64,000 bases of DNA from Pseudomonadota bacterium (GTDB lineage Bacteria > Pseudomonadota > Gammaproteobacteria > Burkholderiales > Rhodocyclaceae). Positions 19,593 to 27,675 of this stretch are shown one piece after another; within the stretch, counting starts at the first letter, position 1; each line of letters starts with the position of its first letter. Where the stretch lies: NCBI GenBank assembly GCA_008501585.1, contig QQUN01000069.1:1-64000 (forward strand), in the 5' to 3' direction. A model generated the notes under the pieces. The model worked only from the letters and a program-made list of their open reading frames with translations. It was not told the origin of the DNA and did not search any database. The translations under genes were made by a program, and so were the position numbers.

Positions 19593-19803
19593 CGCTTGTC
19601 TCCTCTCAAGTATTGTTGAATGCCATTTCCCGGACGGCGTCCGGTGGCGGTTGCCAGCGTGTTGCCTGGCGCCCTCCACCAGCACACCGGTTCAGCAAAT
19701 GGTTGAACCACGTACTGCCGGAAAGTGACGGGCAGATGGAGTATCGAGAGGAAAGCTTACAGAAACCTTAATGCGGTTTATCGCGTCATAAACCAATGCG
19801 GCC

Positions 19804-20100
19804 TCAGGGCGTGGGCCCGGGGAAGCGGGTGCGTGGCTGGCCGGGTTCGGATTCGCGCGCCCAGTCGCGATCCATGCGGTTCATGTAGCGCACGTAGATG
19901 CCGATGATGGCCAGATAGGCGAGCAGTGAGCCCTGGGCGAAGAGATAGAAACCGAGGGGAAAGTCGAAGAACGGAAGTCGGTTGAGCCCCTCGGCGAAGT
20001 AGCCGGCCACGAAGGTGACGCAGAACCATACGCCCAGCAGAACGAGCGTCAGCCGGATGTTTCGCTGCCAGTAAGCGCGTTGTGCCGGTTTGGGTTGCAT
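19804..20100 (-). CDS. second DUF4212 family protein
   Basis: A 98-aa protein with the same plan as the neighbouring symporter subunit: YWRxNxRLTL-like start (YWQRNIRLTLVLLGVWF), two membrane helices, FPLGFYLFAQGS in the second helix and a C-terminal RYMNRMDRDW. It has no symporter gene directly after it; 211 nt separate it from the first DUF4212 gene. It may be a paralogue that pairs with the same or a distant symporter. GGAGG lies upstream of the ATG. Confidence 0.8.
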   Translation of the reverse strand: MQPKPAQRAYWQRNIRLTLVLLGVWFCVTFVAGYFAEGLNRLPFFDFPLGFYLFAQGSLLAYLAIIGIYVRYMNRMDRDWARESEPGQPRTRFPGPTP

Positions 20101-20153
20101 GGAGGCCTCCGGGCCGAGTATCGGTCAGAACCGGTCGGGTATCAACCCGGCTC

Positions 20154-20310
20154 AGAACTTGTGAATAAATCGACTGCGCGTGCCGATTGCTGCGTTGCTC
20201 ACTCGCTCACGCCTCGCCTATCCATTTGACATGTCTCGTCGTTCGCTCGCGCAGTTGCCAAATGCGGCCTTGCACTCGACCCTGCTCGCTACGATTTCTT
20301 CACAAGTTCT
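20154..20310 (-). repeat. 157-bp MITE-like repeat, copy A
   Basis: Terminal inverted repeats AGAACTTGTGAATAAATC (20154-20171) and GATTTCTTCACAAGTTCT (20293-20310) differ at one position. On the minus strand the whole unit aligns along its length with 59942-60086, differing mainly by a 12-bp insertion. It contains no convincing gene. The element begins within the lrgB stop codon (TGA at 20312-20310). Both copies read TGAGAACTTGTGAAG at this end. Confidence 0.85.
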
Positions 20311-21044
20311 CAGGCAAACCAGCGGCTGAGCCAGGGCAGCAGCCACGGCGTCAGGAGGGCCGTGACCAGGCCGTTGGTGGCCATGGCCAGTGCCGCAAAG
20401 GCGCCGGCCTCGGCGCTGATCTGGAAGGCCCGTGCCGTGCCAATGCCATGCGCGGCCAGGCCGATGGCGAAGCCCTGAACGGCCGGGTCGCGGGTGCCGA
20501 GCAGGCGGAACAGGCCTTGCGCCACCATGGCGCCGAAAATGCCGGTCATGATGACCAGCGCTGCGGTGAGCGAGGGCAGACCGCCGAGCGCTTCCACCAC
20601 CGCCATGGCGATGGGTGTGGTGACGCTCTTCGGTGCCAGCGAGATCAGCGAGGCGTCGCTGGCGCCGAGCGCGCCGCCGACGACCCAGGCCACGACGATG
20701 GCCGTGGTGGCACCGCAGAGCAAGGTGAGGCCAAGCGGCAGCGCCATGCGCCGCAGCCGTTCGATCTGGCCATACAGCGGGATGGCCAGTGCGACGGTGG
20801 CGGGCCCGAGCAGAAAATGCACGAACTGAGCGCCGTCGAAATAGGTGTCATAGTCGGTGCCGGTCAGCCACAGCACGCCAACCAGCATCAGCACCGCAAT
20901 CAGCACGGGATTGACCAGCGGGTGGCCGCCCGCGCGGCGATGGAGCTGCCAGGCCGCGAGGTAGGCCAGCAAGGTCAGGGTCAGGCCGAGCAGGGGCGAG
21001 GCTGACAGATACACCCACAGGCCGGTGAAGTCGTGACGGGTCAT
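20310..21044 (-). CDS. lrgB: LrgB/CidB family membrane protein
   Basis: Inner-membrane protein of 244 aa from ATG 21044 (MTRHDFTGLW) with about six or seven hydrophobic segments. Visible family blocks are FVHFLLGPATVALAIPLYGQI, SLAPKSVTTPIAMAV, and TGIFGAMVAQGL with the following AHGIGTARAF. CidB/LrgB proteins pair with holin-like CidA/LrgA and have been tied to murein hydrolase control and metabolite export. It overlaps lrgA by 4 nt (ATGA). Its stop codon lies at the edge of the dispersed repeat. Confidence 0.92.
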   Translation of the reverse strand: MTRHDFTGLWVYLSASPLLGLTLTLLAYLAAWQLHRRAGGHPLVNPVLIAVLMLVGVLWLTGTDYDTYFDGAQFVHFLLGPATVALAIPLYGQIERLRRMALPLGLTLLCGATTAIVVAWVVGGALGASDASLISLAPKSVTTPIAMAVVEALGGLPSLTAALVIMTGIFGAMVAQGLFRLLGTRDPAVQGFAIGLAAHGIGTARAFQISAEAGAFAALAMATNGLVTALLTPWLLPWLSRWFA

Positions 21045-21391
21045 GGGCGTCTCCCTCGGCGGCGGAGGAGGGCGGACAGCACCAGGGCCGCCACCGCCAG
21101 GGCGGCGAGCGTGCTGACCACCAGTGCGGCGAGCAGTGCCTGCCATTCGCCGGCCAGCCGGTCGGTGTGCAGCATGATGCCGGCGCCGGCCGGCACGAAG
21201 AGCAGGGACAGGTGGCCGAGCAGGCCGTGTGCTGTGTCGTGCAGCGATTTGCCCGGCCCACCGCGGATGACGAGGGTGACGAACAACAGCGCCATGCCCA
21301 GCACCGGGCCGGGCAGGGGCAGCGCCAGGGCTCGGGTGATGACTTCGCCGGCCAGTTGAAAAACCAGCAGTAGGGTAATGGCGTTGAGCAT
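21041..21391 (-). CDS. lrgA: LrgA/CidA family holin-like protein
   Basis: A 116-aa protein with four hydrophobic segments and the family start FQLAGEVITRALALPLPGPVLGM. The C-terminus is Arg-rich. Translationally coupled to lrgB (ATGA overlap). It starts at ATG 21391, 15 nt after the next gene upstream, the Gate-domain protein, so the three may form one operon. Confidence 0.92.
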   Translation of the reverse strand: MLNAITLLLVFQLAGEVITRALALPLPGPVLGMALLFVTLVIRGGPGKSLHDTAHGLLGHLSLLFVPAGAGIMLHTDRLAGEWQALLAALVVSTLAALAVAALVLSALLRRRGRRP

Positions 21392-21406
21392 GGCGGGATC
21401 TCCTGG

Positions 21407-22345
21407 TCAGGTCAGCAGCACATGGCCGACCGTGCGCAGGCCGATGCCCACGGCACCGCCGATGACTGCGACCCGCCAGACGGCGGCCACCGGCTTGCCG
21501 GCCGAAATGAGCACGGCAATACCGGGGATGTCGAGTGGATGCACGAGGAAGCCGGCGCTGGCGTTGAGGCTGTCGATGCTGGCGGTGCCGGCGCGCAGCA
21601 TGTCATCCATCACGCCCATCATGGCCGTGCCGCCGCCGATGAACTTGGTCAGTGTGGGCAGGATCAGTGCGGGGTCGATGCCGAGCAGCACCATGGAGGG
21701 GGCGAGCAGGCTGGTGAGCAGGTCGATGCTGCCGCTGGCGCGCAGCCCGGCGACCGCCACCAGGGCGAGGACCAGCATGGGAATGGCGCCGATGGTGATC
21801 TTGAATGCTTCGGCGCCGGCACGATTGATGACATCGAGCACGCCCTTGGCGTCTTCGGCCACCGGGTGGCGCAAGGTTTCATCGACCGCTTCTTCCTGAT
21901 CGGACAAATGCCTGCCGAACACATGGTAGGTCGTCGCGGCGGCGAGCAGGCCGCCGGCGAGCGACAGCAGCAAGGTGGTGCCGAAGGCCAGGCCCATGGT
22001 CGACATGGGGATCAGCACATTGGCCTGGCTCATGGCCATGACCATGGCGAGGGTGGCGGCGATATGGCGTGGCGAGGCGCCACGCTGGGCCATCATGGCC
22101 AGGGTGGCCACCGGTGCGGCGAAGCTGACGAAATTGATCTGAAGGGCGGCAAACACGCCCAGGCCGTTGAGGCCGGCAGGGCGGAGCAGCGGGGCGAGGC
22201 GGCGGACCAGCCAGTCGAGCACGCCGCGAGCCTCGAGCAGGCGCATCAGCGACAACATGACGACCATGACCGGCAACAGGACAAACAACGCAAGTTCAAC
22301 ACCCGCGCGGCCGGCGCGGAGGACGACATCGAAAATCTCGACCAT
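21407..22345 (-). CDS. nucleoside recognition (Gate) domain membrane protein
   Basis: A 312-aa inner-membrane protein from ATG 22345 (MVEIFDVVLRAGRAG) with about eight hydrophobic segments and the Gate-domain pattern seen twice (LPVMVVMLSLMRLLEARG and ITIGAIPMLVLALVAVAGL). Related to SpmA/SpmB and the Gate domain of nucleoside transporters; the substrate is unknown. The GGGTAMMGVMDDM segment lies near the C-terminus. A distant second Gate protein is at 45479-46420. Confidence 0.8.
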   Translation of the reverse strand: MVEIFDVVLRAGRAGVELALFVLLPVMVVMLSLMRLLEARGVLDWLVRRLAPLLRPAGLNGLGVFAALQINFVSFAAPVATLAMMAQRGASPRHIAATLAMVMAMSQANVLIPMSTMGLAFGTTLLLSLAGGLLAAATTYHVFGRHLSDQEEAVDETLRHPVAEDAKGVLDVINRAGAEAFKITIGAIPMLVLALVAVAGLRASGSIDLLTSLLAPSMVLLGIDPALILPTLTKFIGGGTAMMGVMDDMLRAGTASIDSLNASAGFLVHPLDIPGIAVLISAGKPVAAVWRVAVIGGAVGIGLRTVGHVLLT

Positions 22346-22443
22346 GTGAGGGGATCCGGAGGTGCAGGAGCGGCGCCGGGCGCGCCGCTGGCGGTGCCCG
22401 GCCAATGATGGCGGGCACCGCTTATTCTACGCCAACCGGCGGG

Positions 22444-24684
22444 TTAGTCCGGTGCGGGGCGAAAGGCGTCGAGCCAGGCGGGCAGATCGTCGGCAAGCAT
22501 GGGGCGGGCCAGCACATAGCCCTGCATTTCGTCACAGCCGAGCGCCCGCAGCCGGTGCTGCTGGCTTTCGGTTTCGACGCCTTCGGCCAGTACCTTCATG
22601 CCAAGGTGGTGGCCCAGCGGGATGACCATCTCGGCAATGCGTCCGCCCTGGCCGGAATCGAGCGTGTGGATGAAGGAGCGATCGATCTTGAGACGATCGG
22701 CCGGCAGGCGATGCAGGTAGGACAGGGATGAATAGCCGGTGCCGAAGTCATCGATGGCGATGGCGATGCCCCGGGCACGGATCGCTTCGAGCAAGGTGCG
22801 GACCTGGTCGATCCCCAGCGCAGCCACCGATTCGGTGATCTCCAGTTCCAGATGGCCGGGCGCAACGGTGGTTGCGTCGAGGCTGCGGTCGAGCAGGGCG
22901 AGGAAATCCGGCTGGCGCAATTGCACGGCCGAAACGTTGACCGACATGCGCAGCGAAGTGTGCCCCCGCTGGTGCAGCTTTTCGAGCACACCGAGTGCGT
23001 GGCGCAGGATCCACTCGCCGATCGGAACGATCAGCGCGGTCTGCTCGGCCACGGGAATGAACTGCTCCGGCGATACGTGGCCACCATCGTCTGCGCGCCA
23101 GCGGGTCAGTGCCTCGAAACCGACCACGCAGCCCGTGCGCAGGTCGAGCTGCGGCTGGAATACCGGGTAGAGCTGGCCGCCCTGAACCAGTGCGCGATGC
23201 AGGGCGATGCGCATGCGGTTGCGATCACGTGTTTCATTGGCGATCGATTCGGAGTAATAGGCGTGATGGCCGATGCCGCCGGCCTTGGCGCGCTTGAGTG
23301 CGATATAGGCGTTCTGGATGCAATCCGATCCGCTGCCGGCCACATCGCGCAGATGGACGATGCCGGTGCTGACCGTCACGGGATGATCGACCTGGTCGAT
23401 GTTGAAGGGTTTGGCGAACAGGCGGTCAATGGCTGCCGGAGTGAGCACCTCACGCTGCCCGAGCAGGCCGAATACATCGCCGGCAACCCGTGCCACGAAG
23501 CAACCGGGAAAATCCGCGTTCAGGCGCAGTGCGATGGCTCGCAGCAACTCGTCGCCATAGGGGTGGCCGAGCAGATCGTTGATGGCAGAGAACTGGTCGA
23601 TGTCGATCAAGGCCAGCGCCTGCGCCTTGCTCGAGCCGTCGTCCAGAGCGCGATCGAGTTCTCGCAACATGGCAGCCCGGTTGGGCAGCTCGGCCAGGCG
23701 GTCGAAGTAGGCTTGCTCGCGCAGCGCGCTCATCAGCTGGATGTTCTGTGCGCACAGCGACATGTTGGTGCAGAACATGTGCAGCAGGTTCTGGTCCAGA
23801 TCGCGGATGGGGTGCGGGGCGTCGACAAAAACCGCGTAGGCGTGTCGGTCCGGTGTCTCGAAAAACAGCGTGACGCTATGGGCTGCGAGCAGATTACGGC
23901 GCTCGAGCAGGCTCTGGCGCAGCGCGCCAACGATACGGGTGTCGGCGACGTCCTCCAGCGGCTTCTGGATCAGGCCGCTGAAACGCCCGGCGGCGGCAAT
24001 GATCTCAAAGTGCGGTGGGGCATCGTCCCCATGTGACCGGTCGATTGTGCTGGCGCAGACCAGCCCTTCAGGGGCAACCCCGATCAGGCTGGCCATCTGG
24101 AGGATGATGCCCTCGGCAAAGCTTCTGAGCCCGGGGCGGGTCATCACATCGTTGCTGGCCTCGATCACTTTCTGCAGCCCCCGGCGGCTGGCATCGAGGC
24201 GCTGGAGCTGGTCGTAGGAGCGCAGGGCCGCGGTGACCGTGGTGAACAGCTTGTTCCGGGTCAGCTCGTTCTTGGTCTTGTAATCGTTGATGTCGTAGCG
24301 GCTGATGGCGTCCATCTCGGGCGCCTGGCCCGGCTGGCCGGTGCGCAGCACGATACGCAGGTTGGTCAGCTGCAACTCCTCGCGAATGGCGCTGACAATG
24401 CGCAGCCCCGCGTCGGGCGTCTCCATGACCACATCGAGGAGGACGACGGCGACATCCTGTTCGCGACGCAGTACCGCCAGGGCCTCGGCACCCGAGTGCG
24501 CGTGGAGGAAGGCGACCGGTCGGCCGAGAATGGGAATGCCCTTCAGCGCAAAGCGGGTGGCTTCATGAACGTCGGCGTCATCGTCAACGATCAACACGCG
24601 CCACGGCAATGGCGCGTCATCCGTGCCAGGGCCCGTCGGCGGACTTTCATCGGCAAAAACCAGCAGCCCTTCCGCATCCGCCAT
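22444..24684 (-). CDS. response-regulator c-di-GMP phosphodiesterase (REC-DUF3369-GGDEF-EAL)
   Basis: Predicted cytosolic cyclic di-GMP hydrolase. 746 aa from ATG 24684, preceded by GGGAG. Domains in order: receiver (VLIVDDDADVHE, LLDVVM, RTGQ, YKTK), DUF3369, a GGDEF domain whose active site is AGDVF and so probably cannot make c-di-GMP, and an EAL domain. The EAL domain keeps FEALTRW, SVNVSA, ITES, DDFGTGYSSL, LKIDRSF and EGVE, so catalysis is likely retained. No cognate histidine kinase is next to it. It is divergent from the pilin operon. Confidence 0.9.
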   Translation of the reverse strand: MADAEGLLVFADESPPTGPGTDDAPLPWRVLIVDDDADVHEATRFALKGIPILGRPVAFLHAHSGAEALAVLRREQDVAVVLLDVVMETPDAGLRIVSAIREELQLTNLRIVLRTGQPGQAPEMDAISRYDINDYKTKNELTRNKLFTTVTAALRSYDQLQRLDASRRGLQKVIEASNDVMTRPGLRSFAEGIILQMASLIGVAPEGLVCASTIDRSHGDDAPPHFEIIAAAGRFSGLIQKPLEDVADTRIVGALRQSLLERRNLLAAHSVTLFFETPDRHAYAVFVDAPHPIRDLDQNLLHMFCTNMSLCAQNIQLMSALREQAYFDRLAELPNRAAMLRELDRALDDGSSKAQALALIDIDQFSAINDLLGHPYGDELLRAIALRLNADFPGCFVARVAGDVFGLLGQREVLTPAAIDRLFAKPFNIDQVDHPVTVSTGIVHLRDVAGSGSDCIQNAYIALKRAKAGGIGHHAYYSESIANETRDRNRMRIALHRALVQGGQLYPVFQPQLDLRTGCVVGFEALTRWRADDGGHVSPEQFIPVAEQTALIVPIGEWILRHALGVLEKLHQRGHTSLRMSVNVSAVQLRQPDFLALLDRSLDATTVAPGHLELEITESVAALGIDQVRTLLEAIRARGIAIAIDDFGTGYSSLSYLHRLPADRLKIDRSFIHTLDSGQGGRIAEMVIPLGHHLGMKVLAEGVETESQQHRLRALGCDEMQGYVLARPMLADDLPAWLDAFRPAPD

Positions 24685-25043
24685 GGGGTGCGCTCCCACA
24701 AGTGTTCTCATCCGACCGAATTAACGAACTTGCCGGCGCTTTCTTGAGTATTGCGTCTTGCGTGATCGCTTGGCCGCTACACGGGACTGCTTGGAGCGCT
24801 GTTCCGGATGGACTGAGTGATCGCTATTGAGCTGGCTCGGGTGTCCGGCGCGAGTCAGCTTACGTCCAATGATCCGACCTGGGCTTCGTGTTCATACACA
24901 TTGCGCCATCTTTGTTTGCGCGAGTGCCCATCAATGTGAGGTGTTGATGGAGGCGTTCGTCGTCTTCGGCATGCCGCTAGTCACAAGTTGCGCGCTTTGT
25001 GGCAGCGCAGTGACTATCGTTGCTTCAGAGAACGGGAGTTCAA
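24685..25043. other. 359-bp intergenic region with divergent promoters
   Basis: Between the EAL gene (minus) and fimT (plus). No ORF here has convincing coding character or homology that I recognise. GTGATCGCT occurs twice as a direct repeat about 55 bp apart. I see no confident sigma-70 or sigma-54 promoter. The region must hold the start of the pilin operon transcript. Confidence 0.5.
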
Positions 25044-25625
25044 ATGAAATCGAACCGTGGCGTGACTTTGATTGAGTTGATGGTAACGGTAGCGGTGGTT
25101 GCCATCCTGGCGGCCTTTGCCGTTCCGTCATTTCAGGAGCTGATTCGTTCGAGTCGCCTCTCGACTGCCGCCAATGACTTGTCAACAGCATTGGCGCTTG
25201 CTCGAGGCGAGGCGATTCGAAGGGGGGGGCGCGTTACGTTGTGCAGATCGAGTACCGCCACCAATGCTACGCCGGTATGCGACACCGGGGGGGGGTCTTG
25301 GGGCGACGGATGGGTGCTGTTCGTCAATGCCGACGCCGATACGCCGCCGGCGATCGATGCCGGTGAGGAAATATTGCGTCGCGGCGATGCGGTCAATGGC
25401 AATACGTTGGTAATCCAAACCACTGCCGATGTGGCCAGTTCGGTGACCTATCGGCCGGATGGTACTGCGAGATTGGACAACAACCAGTTGACCAACGGGG
25501 TTCTACGGGTCTGCGCCCCAGGTGGATCGAACAGCAATGCGCGCGACTTGCGACTGAGGCCGGGGGGGCGTGTGATCGTGTCGAGGATGACGTCGGCCGG
25601 TTGCTCCGCTGCGCCGACCGTGTGA
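25044..25625 (+). CDS. fimT: GspH/FimT family minor pilin
   Basis: Type IV pilus minor pilin, 193 aa from ATG 25044 (MKSNRG|VTLIELMVTVAVVAILAAFAVPSF), with GGGAG 5 nt upstream. The class III prepilin cleavage site with Glu5 is intact, followed by the hydrophobic N-helix and a C-terminal GspH-type beta domain with several cysteines. First gene of the minor-pilin operon; equivalent in order to fimU/fimT of Pseudomonas. Base composition is lower in GC than the flanking genes. Confidence 0.9.
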   Translation: MKSNRGVTLIELMVTVAVVAILAAFAVPSFQELIRSSRLSTAANDLSTALALARGEAIRRGGRVTLCRSSTATNATPVCDTGGGSWGDGWVLFVNADADTPPAIDAGEEILRRGDAVNGNTLVIQTTADVASSVTYRPDGTARLDNNQLTNGVLRVCAPGGSNSNARDLRLRPGGRVIVSRMTSAGCSAAPTV

Positions 25626-25680
25626 GGGAGCCATGTCACAACACGACAATGAACGATATTTCCAAGCGTCGGGAGGCTCC

Positions 25681-26121
25681 GTGCGCTTGCAGCGAGGCGT
25701 GAGTCTCATCGAGGTGCTGGTGGCACTGCTGGTGCTTTCATTTGGCCTGCTGGGCGTTGGCGCCCTGCAGGCTACCGGCATCCGGACCAACCAAAGCGCG
25801 ACGATGCGGAGCTTGGCGGTTTCGTATGCCTACGACATTGTTGACCGGATGCGCTCAAATGCGGCTGAGCTGACCACGACGCCGGCAGCCTACAACATCG
25901 CGGCGGGTGCTACCCCGGCTGGGGGAGCATCTCGGGCGGCAGCAGATCTTCTCCAATGGAAGACCGATCTTCGCTCGTTTCTGCCCAGTGGGGATGGTGC
26001 GATCGCATACAACGCTGCAACCAATCAGTGGGCCGTGACGGTGACGTGGAATGACGAGGCCGCGTCGCGCGCCGAGGCCACGACAACAAAGAGCGTGCAA
26101 CTGAATGTCGAGGTTTTTTGA
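25681..26121 (+). CDS. pilV: type IV pilus modification protein PilV
   Basis: Minor pilin with prepilin helix GVSLIEVLVALLVLSFGLLGVGALQ and the family QSATMRSLAVSYAYDIVDRMRSN segment. I chose the GTG at 25681 (VRLQRG|VSLIE) because GGGAGG is 4 nt upstream and it gives the short leader usual for type IVa pilins. The in-frame ATG at 25633 would give a 22-residue leader. Protein length is 146 aa from the GTG or 162 from the ATG. Operon partner of pilW, whose start is 3 nt after the stop. Confidence 0.88.
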   Translation: MRLQRGVSLIEVLVALLVLSFGLLGVGALQATGIRTNQSATMRSLAVSYAYDIVDRMRSNAAELTTTPAAYNIAAGATPAGGASRAAADLLQWKTDLRSFLPSGDGAIAYNAATNQWAVTVTWNDEAASRAEATTTKSVQLNVEVF

Positions 26122-26124
26122 GAA

Positions 26125-27105
26125 ATGAAAAAGCGGAGACTGTTTCCAAAATCCCGGGCGCTCCAGGCCGGACTGACACTGGTCGAGCTCATGATCGCCA
26201 TGGTGCTTGGCCTCATGGTTGTCGGTGGTGTCATTGCTTTCTTCATCTCTAACAACCAGTCGTATCGAGTGAACGAAGCGCTTGCGAAGATGCAGGAAGA
26301 TGCGCGTATCGCGCTGGAACTGCTCGCACGGGAAGTACGGCTCGCTGGCGGGACGAGCTGCGTCAATTTCGAACTGATTACACCAAGCGTCATTGCCAAA
26401 CCTGCCCCGAGTGGTGCAGGCATGCACACGGGAGTTGCCTTGCAGGGGTTTAACAACGTCACGACAGTGGCTGGAGACGGCGCCACCGTTGCCAACACCG
26501 ATGCGCTGCTGGTCAGTCGGGGGGACGAATGCGGTGCAACCCTGACGGGGAACATGACCGCGCGAAACGCAAACATCCAGACCGTCGATGCGTCGACCTG
26601 TGGTTGGGTCGCGGGTCAGGTGCTGGTGATTACGGACTGCATGTCGACAGATATTTTCCGTGCATCGAGTGTCAGCAATGGCGCTTCCATCACAACCACG
26701 GCGCATGCGACCAACGTCAATATCGACAACCGACTCAGCAAGGCCTATGACCAGTCTGCGAGAGTCATGGGATATCGCGCCGGGACCTTCTACGTTGCGA
26801 CGCGTGACGGTGGCCCTGCGCTAGTTGTTGAGGATGGCGTTGACGCCGACCCATCAAACAATCCGGTCATCGCGGACGGCGTCGAGGACGTCCAGTATCA
26901 ATTTGGCGTGGACACGACGTCGGACGGGAGTGTGGACAGCTATGTGGATGCCGGCGCCGTCGCTGATTGGTCTCGCGTCATGGCGGTGCGAATCGCGATC
27001 AGCATGGTCAGCCAGGGGCGGGGGCTTACCGTCGGTGTCGCTGGTGACGGACGGCTGCGGAGAACCTTTACCCGCACGGTTACGGTCAGGAATCGCACGC
27101 TATGA
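26125..27105 (+). CDS. pilW: minor pilin PilW
   Basis: A 326-aa type IV pilus assembly protein. The leader MKKRRLFPKSRALQAG precedes LTLVELMIAMVLGLMVVGGVIAFF; the conserved stretch YRVNEALAKMQEDARIALELLAREVR-like follows. The C-terminus carries VADWSRVMAVRIAIS and RRTFTRTVTVRNR, typical of PilW. It overlaps pilX by 4 nt (ATGA). With PilV, PilX and PilE it primes pilus assembly together with PilY1. Confidence 0.9.
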   Translation: MKKRRLFPKSRALQAGLTLVELMIAMVLGLMVVGGVIAFFISNNQSYRVNEALAKMQEDARIALELLAREVRLAGGTSCVNFELITPSVIAKPAPSGAGMHTGVALQGFNNVTTVAGDGATVANTDALLVSRGDECGATLTGNMTARNANIQTVDASTCGWVAGQVLVITDCMSTDIFRASSVSNGASITTTAHATNVNIDNRLSKAYDQSARVMGYRAGTFYVATRDGGPALVVEDGVDADPSNNPVIADGVEDVQYQFGVDTTSDGSVDSYVDAGAVADWSRVMAVRIAISMVSQGRGLTVGVAGDGRLRRTFTRTVTVRNRTL

Positions 27106-27638
27106 ACCAACAACGTATCCAGGCGCAGTACGGACAGCGCGGCGCCGCCTTGATTGTCAGCCTCATCGTCCTGCTCGTTCTGACGATGTTGGGATTGACT
27201 GCGATCCAGAACAGCTCCTTGCAGGCGCGGATGGCGACGTCCATGGTCGATCGCAGCATTGCCTTCGAGGCGGCAGAGGCCGCCTTACGAGATGCGCAGA
27301 ACTGGCTGGATGCGCAGGTGGTGAAACCTGTGGGAGGCACGAGCGGCAGACCTGACGTCTGGGCAAGCGGTGACGCAATTGTCATGGCCGTTGGGAAGGA
27401 CGCCGAAGCGTGGACCAGCGCCGACTGGGCCGGTCATGCGCGCAGCTACAGCAAGACCTTGTCGGGAGCCGTCGAACTGCCGCGATACGTCATCGAAGAG
27501 CTTCAGTTCGTTCCTGACTCGCTCGAGGTGGGAACCACGACAGGCATCTGGTATTACCGTGTCACGGCACGCGGTCTGGGTGGGACCGGCAACGCCGAGG
27601 CGTTGCTGCAGGCCTCATTGCGGAAGCGGTTCAACTGA
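27102..27638 (+). CDS. pilX: minor pilin PilX
   Basis: A 178-aa protein with the PilX N-terminal segment RGAALIVSLIVLLVLTMLGLTAIQ followed by QARMATSMVDRSIAFEAAEAALRDAQ. As usual for PilX, the position-5 glutamate of ordinary pilins is not present. Short spacing (38 nt) to pilY1. Confidence 0.9.
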   Translation: MNQQRIQAQYGQRGAALIVSLIVLLVLTMLGLTAIQNSSLQARMATSMVDRSIAFEAAEAALRDAQNWLDAQVVKPVGGTSGRPDVWASGDAIVMAVGKDAEAWTSADWAGHARSYSKTLSGAVELPRYVIEELQFVPDSLEVGTTTGIWYYRVTARGLGGTGNAEALLQASLRKRFN

Positions 27639-27675
27639 CGTATCCCAAATCGGATATGGGAAGCGGGAGATCAAC

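Noticed and set aside
24827..25075. 82-codon frame in the gap before fimT
   Set aside because: It overlaps the start of fimT, has no ribosome site and no recognisable protein features.
25633..25680. Upstream ATG of pilV as the true start
   Set aside because: It gives a 22-residue prepilin leader and a Shine-Dalgarno only 2 nt away; the GTG at 25681 has a better-spaced GGGAGG and a 6-residue leader. Not fully excluded.
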